The translations under genes were made by a program, and so were the position numbers. Of a DNA stretch of 64,000 bases, positions 1-8,292 are shown piece after piece. The notes beneath the pieces are model-generated. The model worked only from the letters and a program-made list of their open reading frames with translations, was not told the origin of the DNA and did no database searches. The stretch's first letter is position 1. Every line of letters begins with the position of its first letter. The stretch is from BPJO01 sp037189665 (GTDB taxonomy: Bacteria; Planctomycetota; Phycisphaerae; Tepidisphaerales; Tepidisphaeraceae), in contig JBBCIV010000041.1 in assembly GCA_037189665.1 (NCBI GenBank), positions 1 through 64,000 on the forward strand, in the 5' to 3' direction.

Positions 1-79
1 CTGCTTAACGCGCGGCTGTCTGACAGCCTTCCACGTTAGCGCATCTGTGTTTGTCTTGCGGTGTCATTCCATCACACGT

Positions 80-769
80 TCACCGTCGGCGCCGAGATAT
101 AAAAGTTGTGGCCAGGATGCCTAATACTCCCGCTGTCGCCGGTTCTGGTACAGCAGGGGTGACTTCGCCGATCAGTTGAATGTCGTCCAGCCGGGCCTGG
201 TGGCTGTCTCCGTCAAAACCTGATCGGTCTGCGATGTAAATTCTAAACGAGATTTCTTCCGTCAGGTCGGCAAACGTTTCGCCCAAAAGCACGCTGATCG
301 TCGAAAAATCGTTTGGGCCTGTCACGTTCCACCTTTCAAGCGGCCAAGTGACTCCCGGAAGGTTGCTGCCGTATCCGGTCACGCTGGAACGCCCGGTGAA
401 CTGAGCCCAGTAGTTGACGCCGTCGCTCGCGGTCGCGCCGTAGGTGAAGTTGAACGCCGTCAGCGTAATCTTGTAGCCATCAACCGGCTTGACCGTGATA
501 TCGACATAGTCGTTGTTGGCAACGTTGAGCGGCGACTGCGATACGTACCTGGAATTCACCGAAAAATTCGTTGAGGAAGGACCGAGATTGTTGCCGGCCA
601 GGCCGGTCCCGATCGTGAAATTTGATTCGACGTTGGGCTCCAGAACTGGCGTCGTAGTGCCCGGGCCGTTGGTGGTGAAAGGATAATTGACTAAGACCGC
701 GCCTTGCGCCGCTGAGAGGCCGGCGAGCAGGGCGCTGACGAACGAGAGAATCTGAAGTGATCTAAACAT
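80..769 (-). CDS. PEP-CTERM secreted protein of unknown function
   Basis: A 229-residue exported protein. Residues 1-23 are a signal peptide (core ILSFVSALLAGLSA). The last 23 residues are a PEP-CTERM sorting tail: VPEPA, a hydrophobic stretch, then four arginines. The middle is Ser/Thr/Asn-rich with beta-strand periodicity and ends in RLDDIQLIGEV, which resembles the last strand of a jelly-roll carbohydrate-binding module. The start is the ATG at 769; only a weak purine run (GAAAG) precedes it. It is the last gene of a four-gene minus-strand run, 63 bases behind the SGNH-like gene. In known systems the tail is cut by an exosortase, which is not in this window. A binding role is inference. 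Confidence 0.85.
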   Translation of the reverse strand: MFRSLQILSFVSALLAGLSAAQGAVLVNYPFTTNGPGTTTPVLEPNVESNFTIGTGLAGNNLGPSSTNFSVNSRYVSQSPLNVANNDYVDITVKPVDGYKITLTAFNFTYGATASDGVNYWAQFTGRSSVTGYGSNLPGVTWPLERWNVTGPNDFSTISVLLGETFADLTEEISFRIYIADRSGFDGDSHQARLDDIQLIGEVTPAVPEPATAGVLGILATTFISRRRR

Positions 770-832
770 GACGATTTACTTTCAAAAATGTTGATGTCGA
801 ACAAGACGATTACGATGTAGGGATGAACGGGG

Positions 833-2218
833 TCATTCCGACTTGGCTGTTTGACGGAGCCTCGCCGGCCGCCGCGCGAAGATCAGGATGATCGTTCCCA
901 TCAAACCGACGGCGGTCGGTTCGGGAATGGGCGGCGAGTCCAGGACGGGAATCAGGTGTTCGGCCCCGAGCGTCATGATCATTGGACGGGGCAACGCATT
1001 GAGGTCGGCGAAGTCCTGCGTCATGCCGTTGCCCCAGGCAAGGTCTTCGTGCCAGACGGATAATGGGCCCGTCGGGCCGCCGCTGGTAATCCAGTGGTAG
1101 GTGCCCCACGTGTGCGAGAAGAGCAAGTCTTCGGTCGGCAGGGGGGTGGTCCGTCGCAGGCGGACGAGCGAGTATCCGGAGGCGGCGGTCGAGTTGTCCA
1201 CCAACAGGTTTTCCCACTTGTCGCCCTGCGAAAGGCCCGATGAGCCGACGTCAACGCCGACTCCGCTTGCGAGCGAGACGCGTGTGGTGGCCTTGTCGGC
1301 GATGAGCTTGCCGCCGTTGGTCAGGACTTTAACGAACAGTGCGTTGGGGTCGTCCGGGTCGCGCCAGGCGGATTCGACACTTAATTCGCGGCGGATCGTA
1401 TTCCCGCCGGCATCGGTGGGCTGCACGCCCAAGTCGAGCGCCATCGAGTAAGCCAACTGCCGGCCGACGCGCTGGTTGTCGGCGCGCGTGTAGTGGGTGC
1501 CGTCGCTGCTGGAATTCCAGTCGCCGATGACGTAGCTCATGACGCCGGAGGAGACGTGGAAGTAAGGCAGCGGGTCGGCGCCCGGAACGTAATCGCGCAC
1601 GCCGGCGACGTCGTAGGCCTGGCGGCGTCGAGCGGCGGCGGTGTTCTGGCCGCCATCGACGTTGTTCCAACGGTTGCCGGCATCGACCCACCAGAAGTCG
1701 AATTTCCGGTTGCCGGCGCCGAATTCCGCGTCCACCGCCGCCTTCAAGGCCGATGCGTATCCGACCATCTCCGTGCGGGTGCGCTGCGGCGTGTAGGCGT
1801 CGGCGAAGGTAGCCGAGGCGAGCATGTGAGCCACGAACCCTGGCGCATCCGGGTTGGTGCGCATTTGCGCGAGGAGTTGATCGCGCACGGACCGGCCGCC
1901 CGCCGTCAGGCCGCCGGCCTCGGTCCACCAGTTGTTGACGAACCCGGTGCCGGCCTGAGTCACATGCCAGGTGCTGATCGACAGATCCGGAAGCGAACGC
2001 TTCAGCTCTTCCGTCCAGACGGCCGACCCTCTCTTGGCGTTCTGTGACCCGCTGAAGCCATTGTCAATCGGATCGCTGCTCCCCGTGTACCACGCGTTCA
2101 TCTGTGACGCCCCGCTGAAGATGCCCACCAGCGACGTGGGCGGTTCGGCGTATGCGGACGGGACGATCAGCAGGCATACGATCAGACACCTGCCGACGAA
2201 TTGCAAACAGTTCATCAT
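833..2218 (-). CDS. PEP-CTERM protein with SGNH/esterase-like features
   Basis: A 461-residue exported protein with a signal peptide (residues 1-24, core LIVCLLIVPSAYA) and a PEP-CTERM tail (IPEPTAVGLMG, hydrophobic run, then Arg-rich end). Two short motifs recall SGNH/sialate O-acetylesterase-like hydrolases: GASQMN near residue 37, comparable to the GQSNM serine block, and DGTHYT near residue 245, comparable to the DxxH block. I cannot place it firmly in a family. Its ATG overlaps the TGA of the upstream GH5 gene by four bases, so the two are probably translationally coupled. Deacetylation of a plant glycan would suit the neighbours but is inference. Confidence 0.75.
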   Translation of the reverse strand: MMNCLQFVGRCLIVCLLIVPSAYAEPPTSLVGIFSGASQMNAWYTGSSDPIDNGFSGSQNAKRGSAVWTEELKRSLPDLSISTWHVTQAGTGFVNNWWTEAGGLTAGGRSVRDQLLAQMRTNPDAPGFVAHMLASATFADAYTPQRTRTEMVGYASALKAAVDAEFGAGNRKFDFWWVDAGNRWNNVDGGQNTAAARRRQAYDVAGVRDYVPGADPLPYFHVSSGVMSYVIGDWNSSSDGTHYTRADNQRVGRQLAYSMALDLGVQPTDAGGNTIRRELSVESAWRDPDDPNALFVKVLTNGGKLIADKATTRVSLASGVGVDVGSSGLSQGDKWENLLVDNSTAASGYSLVRLRRTTPLPTEDLLFSHTWGTYHWITSGGPTGPLSVWHEDLAWGNGMTQDFADLNALPRPMIMTLGAEHLIPVLDSPPIPEPTAVGLMGTIILIFARRPARLRQTAKSE

Positions 2219-3324
2219 TGCTCCTCCATTAGGTTTTTTTGTGAGGGGGAACGGCAGTGGCGCTGCCTACGTAGCAGGGCAGTGCAGCCGGCAAGGAGCA
2301 GCGAGACGCTTGGCTCCGGCACGAAGTTGGCCCGTTCGCCTTGGGTGTAGTTTCTGACCTGATGTGCCCACCAGTCATTGTGGACGCCGCCGTTCATGGA
2401 GTTGTCGCTGTTGATGATCCGGTTGTCGTCGTCGCCGCGCCACATCCAGGCGAGCGACGTGATGCTCAACTCCTCCACGGCAGCGATGAAGTTGCGCGTG
2501 CTGTTCAACCCCGGCGTGCCCGAGCCGGGGCCGAACTCGCCGAAGATGAACGGCGTACCGACATCAAGGATGGCCTGCATTCGGGCCATCAACGATTCCT
2601 GGCTCGGATCGCCGCCCAGCCAGGCGTCATAGGCGTGCAGGTCGAAGACGATGTTGTTCGCGGGGTCGGCGGCGATCAGGTCCTGTCCTTTAGCAAGGAT
2701 GACGGCTTCGTCGCCGCCCATTTTGCCGCCGGGGATGACGATGGTGTTGGTCGCGCCGGTCGCGCGAATTGCCTGCACCATGGCGTTCATGTCGGAATAC
2801 CAGTCGCCGGGATCGGTTGGCGTGTTCCAGGCGTAAGGCTCGTTCATCACCTCGAGCCAGACGTCGGGCTGGCCCTTGAACTGGTTCGCCATCGTGGCCA
2901 GGCGGCTTTGATAGGCGCTCCAGTCAATCCAATTCGTTTGATAAGGGTCGGCCCCGAGAATGTTCGTCACGTTGCCGTTGGCGTTCGTCCAACTAAACGG
3001 GGCGAAAATGGTGATTTTGCCGTTTGAACGGTTGTTGTCCGCGATGCTTTGGAGGTTGTGATAGACCGTGCCGTTGATCGTTACCGGGCCGCCGCTCATC
3101 GGCACTTGGTCGAACGCGTGGACGGTTTCGCGAACGATGTCGATCTTCCAGTCGCCATGCAGGGCGGACATCTCGTTCGAGTTGCCGCCGAAGATGAACT
3201 GGGTGTTGACGCCGCGGTACTCGGGCATGAGCATCTGCGCCGCCGTTGCGCCGTTGGTGCAGATCACGCCCAAGGTTACGGCGGCAATCCACAGACTGCT
3301 CAGCAAAGGCGATCGGTCAGCCAT
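2215..3324 (-). CDS. Secreted GH5-type (cellulase-fold) glycoside hydrolase with PEP-CTERM tail
   Basis: A retaining TIM-barrel glycosidase of the GH5/clan GH-A type, 369 residues from the chosen start. The acid/base motif EVMNEP has Glu about 162. HAYD lies near 230, and the nucleophile motif FIFGEFG has Glu about 263. A signal peptide covers roughly residues 1-29 and the C-terminus is a PEP-CTERM tail (VPEPS, hydrophobic stretch, basic residues). The ATG at 3324 is preferred because GAGGG lies 8 bases upstream; the longer in-frame extension lacks a signal peptide. The family cuts beta-linked glucans or mannans; the substrate cannot be read here. It lies 122 bases behind the first gene of the run and overlaps the next by four bases. 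Confidence 0.87.
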   Translation of the reverse strand: MADRSPLLSSLWIAAVTLGVICTNGATAAQMLMPEYRGVNTQFIFGGNSNEMSALHGDWKIDIVRETVHAFDQVPMSGGPVTINGTVYHNLQSIADNNRSNGKITIFAPFSWTNANGNVTNILGADPYQTNWIDWSAYQSRLATMANQFKGQPDVWLEVMNEPYAWNTPTDPGDWYSDMNAMVQAIRATGATNTIVIPGGKMGGDEAVILAKGQDLIAADPANNIVFDLHAYDAWLGGDPSQESLMARMQAILDVGTPFIFGEFGPGSGTPGLNSTRNFIAAVEELSITSLAWMWRGDDDNRIINSDNSMNGGVHNDWWAHQVRNYTQGERANFVPEPSVSLLLAGCTALLRRQRHCRSPSQKNLMEEQ

Positions 3325-3446
3325 GACAATCCCTCGCGATGCTGTGAAACCATGATGAAACGAGATGCCCGCGTACGCGTCCGAAGCACAACGCTTCGGA
3401 CGCGCGACGAGGCGGTGATCTCCGAACGTGACGACGAGAGGCACCT

Positions 3447-4154
3447 TCAACGACGACGGCGGCGCAGGCCGAAGCCGCTCAACGCCATGCCGATCATGCC
3501 AAGCGTTGCCGGTTCGGGGACGGCGGTAAGGACGAAGTTATCGACGGCAACGTTTCCCCACTGGTTGTTGCGGGCATTGAATCGCACCGCAACGTGCGTG
3601 GCGCCGGCTGGAGCGATGCCGCTGAGCGAGTAAGGAACGAATTGACTGTTCCACAACCCCGCGCCGGCCGCGTTGTTGGGCAGAGTGATTTGTACGGACG
3701 AAAGGGGCGTATAGTTGCCGGCCGTGTTGTTGTTGTAGAAATCGATGTACGCGATGGGGGCATCCCAGACCTGGGTTGATTTCTTCGTATAGAGGAAGTC
3801 CAGGGTGTATTCCGTTCCGGGCGTTGCCGCCGGGCGATCGACGGCGCTGGTCTGGATGGCGTATCGATGGGTTTCGAGATAGCGAGCGCCGTCCTGGCCG
3901 GGAACCACTGTCGGCGAGTTGGAAACCCAGATCCATCCATCCGCAGTGTTGCCCTCAGTAGAAAATGAATGGTTAGGCGTAAATGCCCAGCCGGACAGCC
4001 AGGTGACCGTGGTCGAAGGATTCCAGTTCTGCGCTCCCCCTGATTCAAAGCTGCCGTTGACCAACAAGCTGGCCGAGCAAACCTGCGCGGCGGCGCACAC
4101 GCCTGTTATTGCCGCGATCGCCATCAGCTTCGATGCATGATGATTGAAAAGCAT
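3447..4154 (-). CDS. PEP-CTERM protein with a jelly-roll-like domain
   Basis: A 235-residue secreted protein. The signal peptide ends near residue 28. The domain begins LLVNGSFESGG and ends VAVDNFVLTAV, a pattern common in DUF642/carbohydrate-binding jelly-roll proteins. The PEP-CTERM tail is VPEPATLGMIG followed by a hydrophobic run and five arginines. A strong Shine-Dalgarno AAGGAGG lies 7 bases before the ATG. This is the first gene of the run with the GH5 and SGNH-like proteins, so its expression is probably linked to theirs. It has no recognisable catalytic motif. A glycan-binding or cell-surface role is inference. Confidence 0.83.
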   Translation of the reverse strand: MLFNHHASKLMAIAAITGVCAAAQVCSASLLVNGSFESGGAQNWNPSTTVTWLSGWAFTPNHSFSTEGNTADGWIWVSNSPTVVPGQDGARYLETHRYAIQTSAVDRPAATPGTEYTLDFLYTKKSTQVWDAPIAYIDFYNNNTAGNYTPLSSVQITLPNNAAGAGLWNSQFVPYSLSGIAPAGATHVAVRFNARNNQWGNVAVDNFVLTAVPEPATLGMIGMALSGFGLRRRRR

Positions 4155-4794
4155 TGTCGTAACCTCCTTTAGAGTTCTTCGCTTCTCCCCGAACCCGCCG
4201 CGAGCGGACTTCGCTTCGGCGCTTCAGGGTTTCGATAGCGATATGAGTTGATTTCCAATAAACGCTATAAAAACTGCACTGACCGATTACTACCTGTTCC
4301 TCTGTACTCCGTTTCCACAATCGTCCGCCGCACTCGTTTTGTTGCGGCGGGGGGCTAAACCTGGATCAATGGGGGCGCAACGGTCGAAGGGCCGAATACG
4401 CGAACGCCAAGGGAAAAGCCCTCCATCGAAACCTCCGTTTTCGCCGCCTGCAGACGAGGGAAACAACATCGGTGCCCGCGTCTTAGAAAATGATTACTTA
4501 AATTCTGCCGAAAGCGATGCGGAAGATCAAGTAATTTTCTTTTGGATCTATTTTTACGCGGAAGACACCTGTCCAGATCTTCGGATTGATTTTGTGTAAG
4601 TTGATATTTAATAAGATTTTGAGGTATGTTTTTCTGAAGTAATGAGAGGGAGCAACCCGTCCTGAAGCTTTTGTCGCAGTACGTTGTCTGGACAGAGACG
4701 ACCGAAAAATCGTAGAATAGAAATCGAATACTACAAGAATTTGCTCCTGAATCGTGTTCTGTCGAGGCCGGCAATTGTGAGTGGGAGGAAGAAA
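4155..4794. other. Divergent intergenic region between PEP-CTERM run and GH74 operon
   Basis: About 640 bases without a convincing gene; short frames on both strands lack Shine-Dalgarno sites and recognisable domains. It must hold the promoters of both flanking units. Plausible -10 boxes are TTATAG on the minus strand near 4270 and TAGAAT on the plus strand near 4714. A single GTCGCA half-site of the XylR-type element sits at 4673 but its second half does not match. Confidence 0.6.
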
Positions 4795-6981
4795 ATGGCG
4801 TTCAGGCCGCTTATCTGGGGGATCGCGAGTGTGGCCGTGGTGGTTGCGGCCGTGTCGTCGATGGTGAAGGGGGCGCCTCGTGAAGAGGTATCGGAAGGCT
4901 ATGAATGGAGCAACGTTGCCATGGGCGGGGGCGGGGCGACGCCCGGTTTGGTGTTGCATCCCAAGGTGCCCGATCTGGCCTACATTCGCACCGATGTGGG
5001 CGGCTGCTATCGGTGGGACGCGGCCGCCGAGCGGTGGGTGCCGCTGCTCGATTCCATCCCGTTCACCGAGTGGAACCTTTACGGCGTCGATAGCCTTGCG
5101 GTCGATCCGTCCGACGAAACCGGCAATACCGTCTACATCTCAACCGGCAAGTACACCGAAGGCTGGGCGAAGCCGTTCGGGATGATGATGAAATCGACGG
5201 ACCGCGGCACGACGTGGAAGCGGCTTCCGCTGACGCCCACCGGCGCCAGCAACGCTGATCAGGGGCGCGGCGAACGGATCGCGGTCGATCCGCACAACGG
5301 GCGACACGTCGTCTACGCCGCCCGTCTTGGCGGACTGTTCGAAAGCATTGATGGCGGCGAATCGTGGTGGCAAATCGAAACGGCGCCCCTGGGCGCCCAG
5401 CCCAACGATCCCGACCAGGCCAAGCGCGGCAACGGCCTGTCCTTCTCGGCGTTCGATCCGAGTCGCGATGTCGTCACCGGACCGGACGGCGAGAAACGCA
5501 CCGGCGTGCTTTACATCGGCGCCACGCGCGATGGCGTCTATCGCACGCAGGACGGCGGCGCGACGTGGCAACGGCTTGAGGGCGGGCCGCAGACGCCGCT
5601 TCAGGGCGTGATCGGGCGAGACGGCTCGCTGGTGGTGTCGGCCGGCAACGGCCTGTTTCGATTCCACGACGAGCAGTGGACGAAGATCACGCCGCCAATG
5701 GAAGGGGGCTGCCAGGCGGTCGCCATCGATCCGGCCGACCCGACGCACATCCTTGCTTCGGTCGGCTACAGCCACAACGCCGGCGTGTTCAGCTCGAAGG
5801 ACGGCGGGAAGACTTGGCGCAGCGTCCTCGGCAAACGGAACCAGACGGCGGCGTGGTGGCCGTCGTGGCACTGGTTTTCCAACCCGTACATGCTGGTCTT
5901 CGATCCGTTCGTTCCAGGCCGCGTGTGGGCGACGGATTGGTACGGCACCTACCGGACCGATGACATCCACGCCGCGTCGCCGGTCTGGACGAACTACGTC
6001 AAAGGCCACGAGGAGATCGTGACCATCGGCGCGCTGGTCGCGCCCGCGAGCGGCCGATACCGGCTCCTGTCAGGCTGTGCCGATGTGGGCGGCATGGATC
6101 ACGAATCCCTGACCGAGGCCCCGGCGGAAACGATCTGGAACAAGGGCATTCCAGGCGGAATGTCGCGAACCGGCATCGCGGTCCAGCAGGCCAATCCGAA
6201 GTTCATGGCGTCGGTCTTCATCAAGCACTGGAATGATCCGGGAATGGGCGCGTATTCGCTGGACGGCGGCGCGAGCTGGAAGGTGTTTCCCAAGATGCCC
6301 GAAGACAAGGTCACCGGCGGACGGGTCGCCTTGCCGGGCCGCCGCCAGCGCATTTTCTGGCTGCCGCAGAAACGCGCCCCTTTCTACAGCGACGACCTCG
6401 GCAAATCGTGGCAGCCGGTCCGCGCCGACCGCGATCTCAAAGGCGCGGCGCGGGGCGACGGGATCTTCGTCTACGACCAGCCGCTCGCGGTCGATCTTGC
6501 GAACCCCGATCGCGTGTATCTCTTTCATCACGGACGTCTGCTTGTCAGCACTGACGCCGGAAGCAGCTTCCGCACCGTGCGTGAGAATCTCCCCGACGGC
6601 GGCGCGAACAAGCTGGCCACGCCTGGCGTGCAAGGCGAAGTGTGGATGGCCGCCGGCGATAAGGGACTGTTGCGTTCCAGCGACGGGGGCAAGACGATCG
6701 ATGCCGTCCGCAACGTCGAACGCGCCCAATTGTTTTGCTTCGGCAAGCCGCCGCCGGGCAAGTCCTTTCCCGCCGTGTTTGTGCAGGGGCGGGTGAACGG
6801 GATCGACGGCTACTTCCGATCCGACGACGCCGCGGCAACCTGGACCCAGATCGACACGCCCTCCAACCGCGTCGGAAACGATCCCAACACCATGACCGGC
6901 GACTGGCGTGCGTTTGGCGGGGTATTCGTCGGTACGAACGGGCGGGGGATCTTTTACGGCCGCCCCGCGTCGGCCGAGTGA
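4795..6981 (+). CDS. Secreted GH74-type xyloglucanase-like protein
   Basis: A 728-residue exported protein of the GH74 type, built from repeated seven-bladed propeller segments with many SxDGGxTW-like (BNR) turns. Both acid motifs of the family are visible: RTDVGG (Asp 67), following the typical GGGGATPGLVLHPK opening, and CADVGGMDHESL (Asp 430). GH74 enzymes hydrolyse xyloglucan. The signal anchor is WGIASVAVVVAAVSSMV near residue 8. The ATG at 4795 is chosen over the upstream in-frame ATG because GGGAGGAA lies 4 bases before it and a signal peptide then starts the protein. It is followed directly by the GH16 gene, probably in one operon. Confidence 0.9.
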   Translation: MAFRPLIWGIASVAVVVAAVSSMVKGAPREEVSEGYEWSNVAMGGGGATPGLVLHPKVPDLAYIRTDVGGCYRWDAAAERWVPLLDSIPFTEWNLYGVDSLAVDPSDETGNTVYISTGKYTEGWAKPFGMMMKSTDRGTTWKRLPLTPTGASNADQGRGERIAVDPHNGRHVVYAARLGGLFESIDGGESWWQIETAPLGAQPNDPDQAKRGNGLSFSAFDPSRDVVTGPDGEKRTGVLYIGATRDGVYRTQDGGATWQRLEGGPQTPLQGVIGRDGSLVVSAGNGLFRFHDEQWTKITPPMEGGCQAVAIDPADPTHILASVGYSHNAGVFSSKDGGKTWRSVLGKRNQTAAWWPSWHWFSNPYMLVFDPFVPGRVWATDWYGTYRTDDIHAASPVWTNYVKGHEEIVTIGALVAPASGRYRLLSGCADVGGMDHESLTEAPAETIWNKGIPGGMSRTGIAVQQANPKFMASVFIKHWNDPGMGAYSLDGGASWKVFPKMPEDKVTGGRVALPGRRQRIFWLPQKRAPFYSDDLGKSWQPVRADRDLKGAARGDGIFVYDQPLAVDLANPDRVYLFHHGRLLVSTDAGSSFRTVRENLPDGGANKLATPGVQGEVWMAAGDKGLLRSSDGGKTIDAVRNVERAQLFCFGKPPPGKSFPAVFVQGRVNGIDGYFRSDDAAATWTQIDTPSNRVGNDPNTMTGDWRAFGGVFVGTNGRGIFYGRPASAE

Positions 6982-7043
6982 CCGTTCTACGCCGCGGATT
7001 GCTTTTGGCCGCCGTTCTCCGCTACCTCGATTTCAGGACCAAC

Positions 7044-7877
7044 ATGACAACCTTGAATGTAAACGAAGACCTGCAGCGCTATCCCGCCGAAGCGCCCACG
7101 CCGGCGCCAGGCGATCTGGTCTGGTCGGACGAGTTCGACTATGCCGGCTTGCCCGACCCTTCCAAGTGGACGTTCGAGGAGGGTTTCGTGCGTAACCGTG
7201 AAACCCAGTATTACACCGATCGGCGGACGCAGAACGCCCGCGTCGAGGACGGCATGCTGGTGATCGAGGCCCATCGCGAGCGGTTTCCCAACCGATTTTA
7301 CGAAAGCGGCTCTTCCGACTGGCGTAGGGCGCCGCGGGCGGGCGAATACACCTCCGCGTGCATGACCACGTTCGGCAAGGCAGCGTGGAAGTACGGATAT
7401 ATCGAGGCTCGCGCCAAGTTCCCCAGGGGAGCGGGGATGTGGCCCGCCATCTGGACGCTTGGCGCGAATGTACGCGAGCGGTCCGTCGGCTGGCCGCGTT
7501 GCGGGGAGATCGACATCGTCGAATACGTCGCCAGCGATCCCGACGTCGTTCACGCAACCCTGCACTTCGCCGAAGACGGGGAGCACCGATCGATCGGCAA
7601 AAAGCGAACGATCGAACACCCATACGACCAGTTCCACGTGTACGCCGTCGATTGGACGAGGCGGCACATCAACTTCTACTGCGACGGATTGCTCTACCAC
7701 AGCATCAAGGCGCACGAGTACGACAAGTGCGGCCACGGCGGGTTCGATACGCCGCATTTTCTGCTGGTTAACCTGGCGATGGGCGGCGACTGGGCGGGAC
7801 GGGTCGACCCTGAGAACTTTCCCTGCCGGATGCTCCTGGATTACGTGCGCGTCTACCAATCACGCGAGCATCGCTGA
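7044..7877 (+). CDS. GH16-family endo-beta-glucanase-like enzyme
   Basis: A 277-residue GH16 concanavalin-fold glycosidase. The catalytic signature GEIDIVEY gives nucleophile Glu 155, Asp 157 and acid/base Glu 160. The N-terminal LVWSDEFDY and C-terminal LLDYVRVYQ strands are typical of bacterial laminarinase or beta-glucanase members. The ATG at 7044 gives a protein without a signal peptide. A GTG at 6978, overlapping the GH74 stop by four bases, would add 22 residues with a short hydrophobic stretch (GLLLAAVL), so an exported form coupled to GH74 is quite possible. It is the last gene of the GH74-GH16 unit. The substrate (beta-1,3-, mixed-linkage or xyloglucan) is not determined by what I can see. 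Confidence 0.88.
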   Translation: MTTLNVNEDLQRYPAEAPTPAPGDLVWSDEFDYAGLPDPSKWTFEEGFVRNRETQYYTDRRTQNARVEDGMLVIEAHRERFPNRFYESGSSDWRRAPRAGEYTSACMTTFGKAAWKYGYIEARAKFPRGAGMWPAIWTLGANVRERSVGWPRCGEIDIVEYVASDPDVVHATLHFAEDGEHRSIGKKRTIEHPYDQFHVYAVDWTRRHINFYCDGLLYHSIKAHEYDKCGHGGFDTPHFLLVNLAMGGDWAGRVDPENFPCRMLLDYVRVYQSREHR

Positions 7878-8292
7878 CGAGCAACGGCCCTGTTCCTCTC
7901 GCATCCTTCGCATTGAAATCCCTGCCCCATCCCTTCACGCCGCCGGCAGTAGCGGCGTTGGCTGAACCGCCACGGCTGTTACCGACCGATCCTCGCGATC
8001 GTTCGGTTCCCGTCATACTTCCTGTCGAAAACGATCACATACGGATCGGCGTTCGCCTGCTCCAGCCACCGGTCGCGCAGCTCACGAGCGGCAGACACCG
8101 GCCGCGGGTCGCACGCGCTTCCGGCTCGTCCAATCGACATCGCGCCCGCTTGTGGCGCAGAGTCGTCGTGCCGCCCATTGTCGCCAACGAAAATGATGCG
8201 GGCGTGATGAGGTAGACGCTGTCGGTCCGCCTTTCATCATCCTCCCGTCATTTTCGATTTCGACAATTCAGTGCAGTTGAAGCGGATACGAC
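7878..8292. other. Intergenic region with a possible gene remnant
   Basis: 415 bases between the GH16 gene and the glycosyltransferase gene. No intact gene is convincing here. The only structured signal is a minus-strand frame described separately at 7979-8233. No terminator hairpin with a T-run was found after the GH16 stop. Confidence 0.5.
7979..8233 (-). pseudogene. Possible unidentified gene remnant
   Basis: An uninterrupted minus-strand frame of about 85 codons, closed by TGA upstream and TAA at 7979. It reads like the C-terminal end of a real protein (ARELRDRWLEQANADPYVIV, then FDRKYDGN near the end). The only ATG would be at 8140 and gives 53 residues with no Shine-Dalgarno. I do not recognise the family. 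It may be a 3' fragment left by deletion, or chance. Confidence 0.22.

Noticed and set aside
4673..4699. Possible XylR-type site before the GH74 operon
   Set aside because: Only the first half (GTCGCA) fits; the position of the second half reads AGAGAC and the distance to a -10 is unclear.
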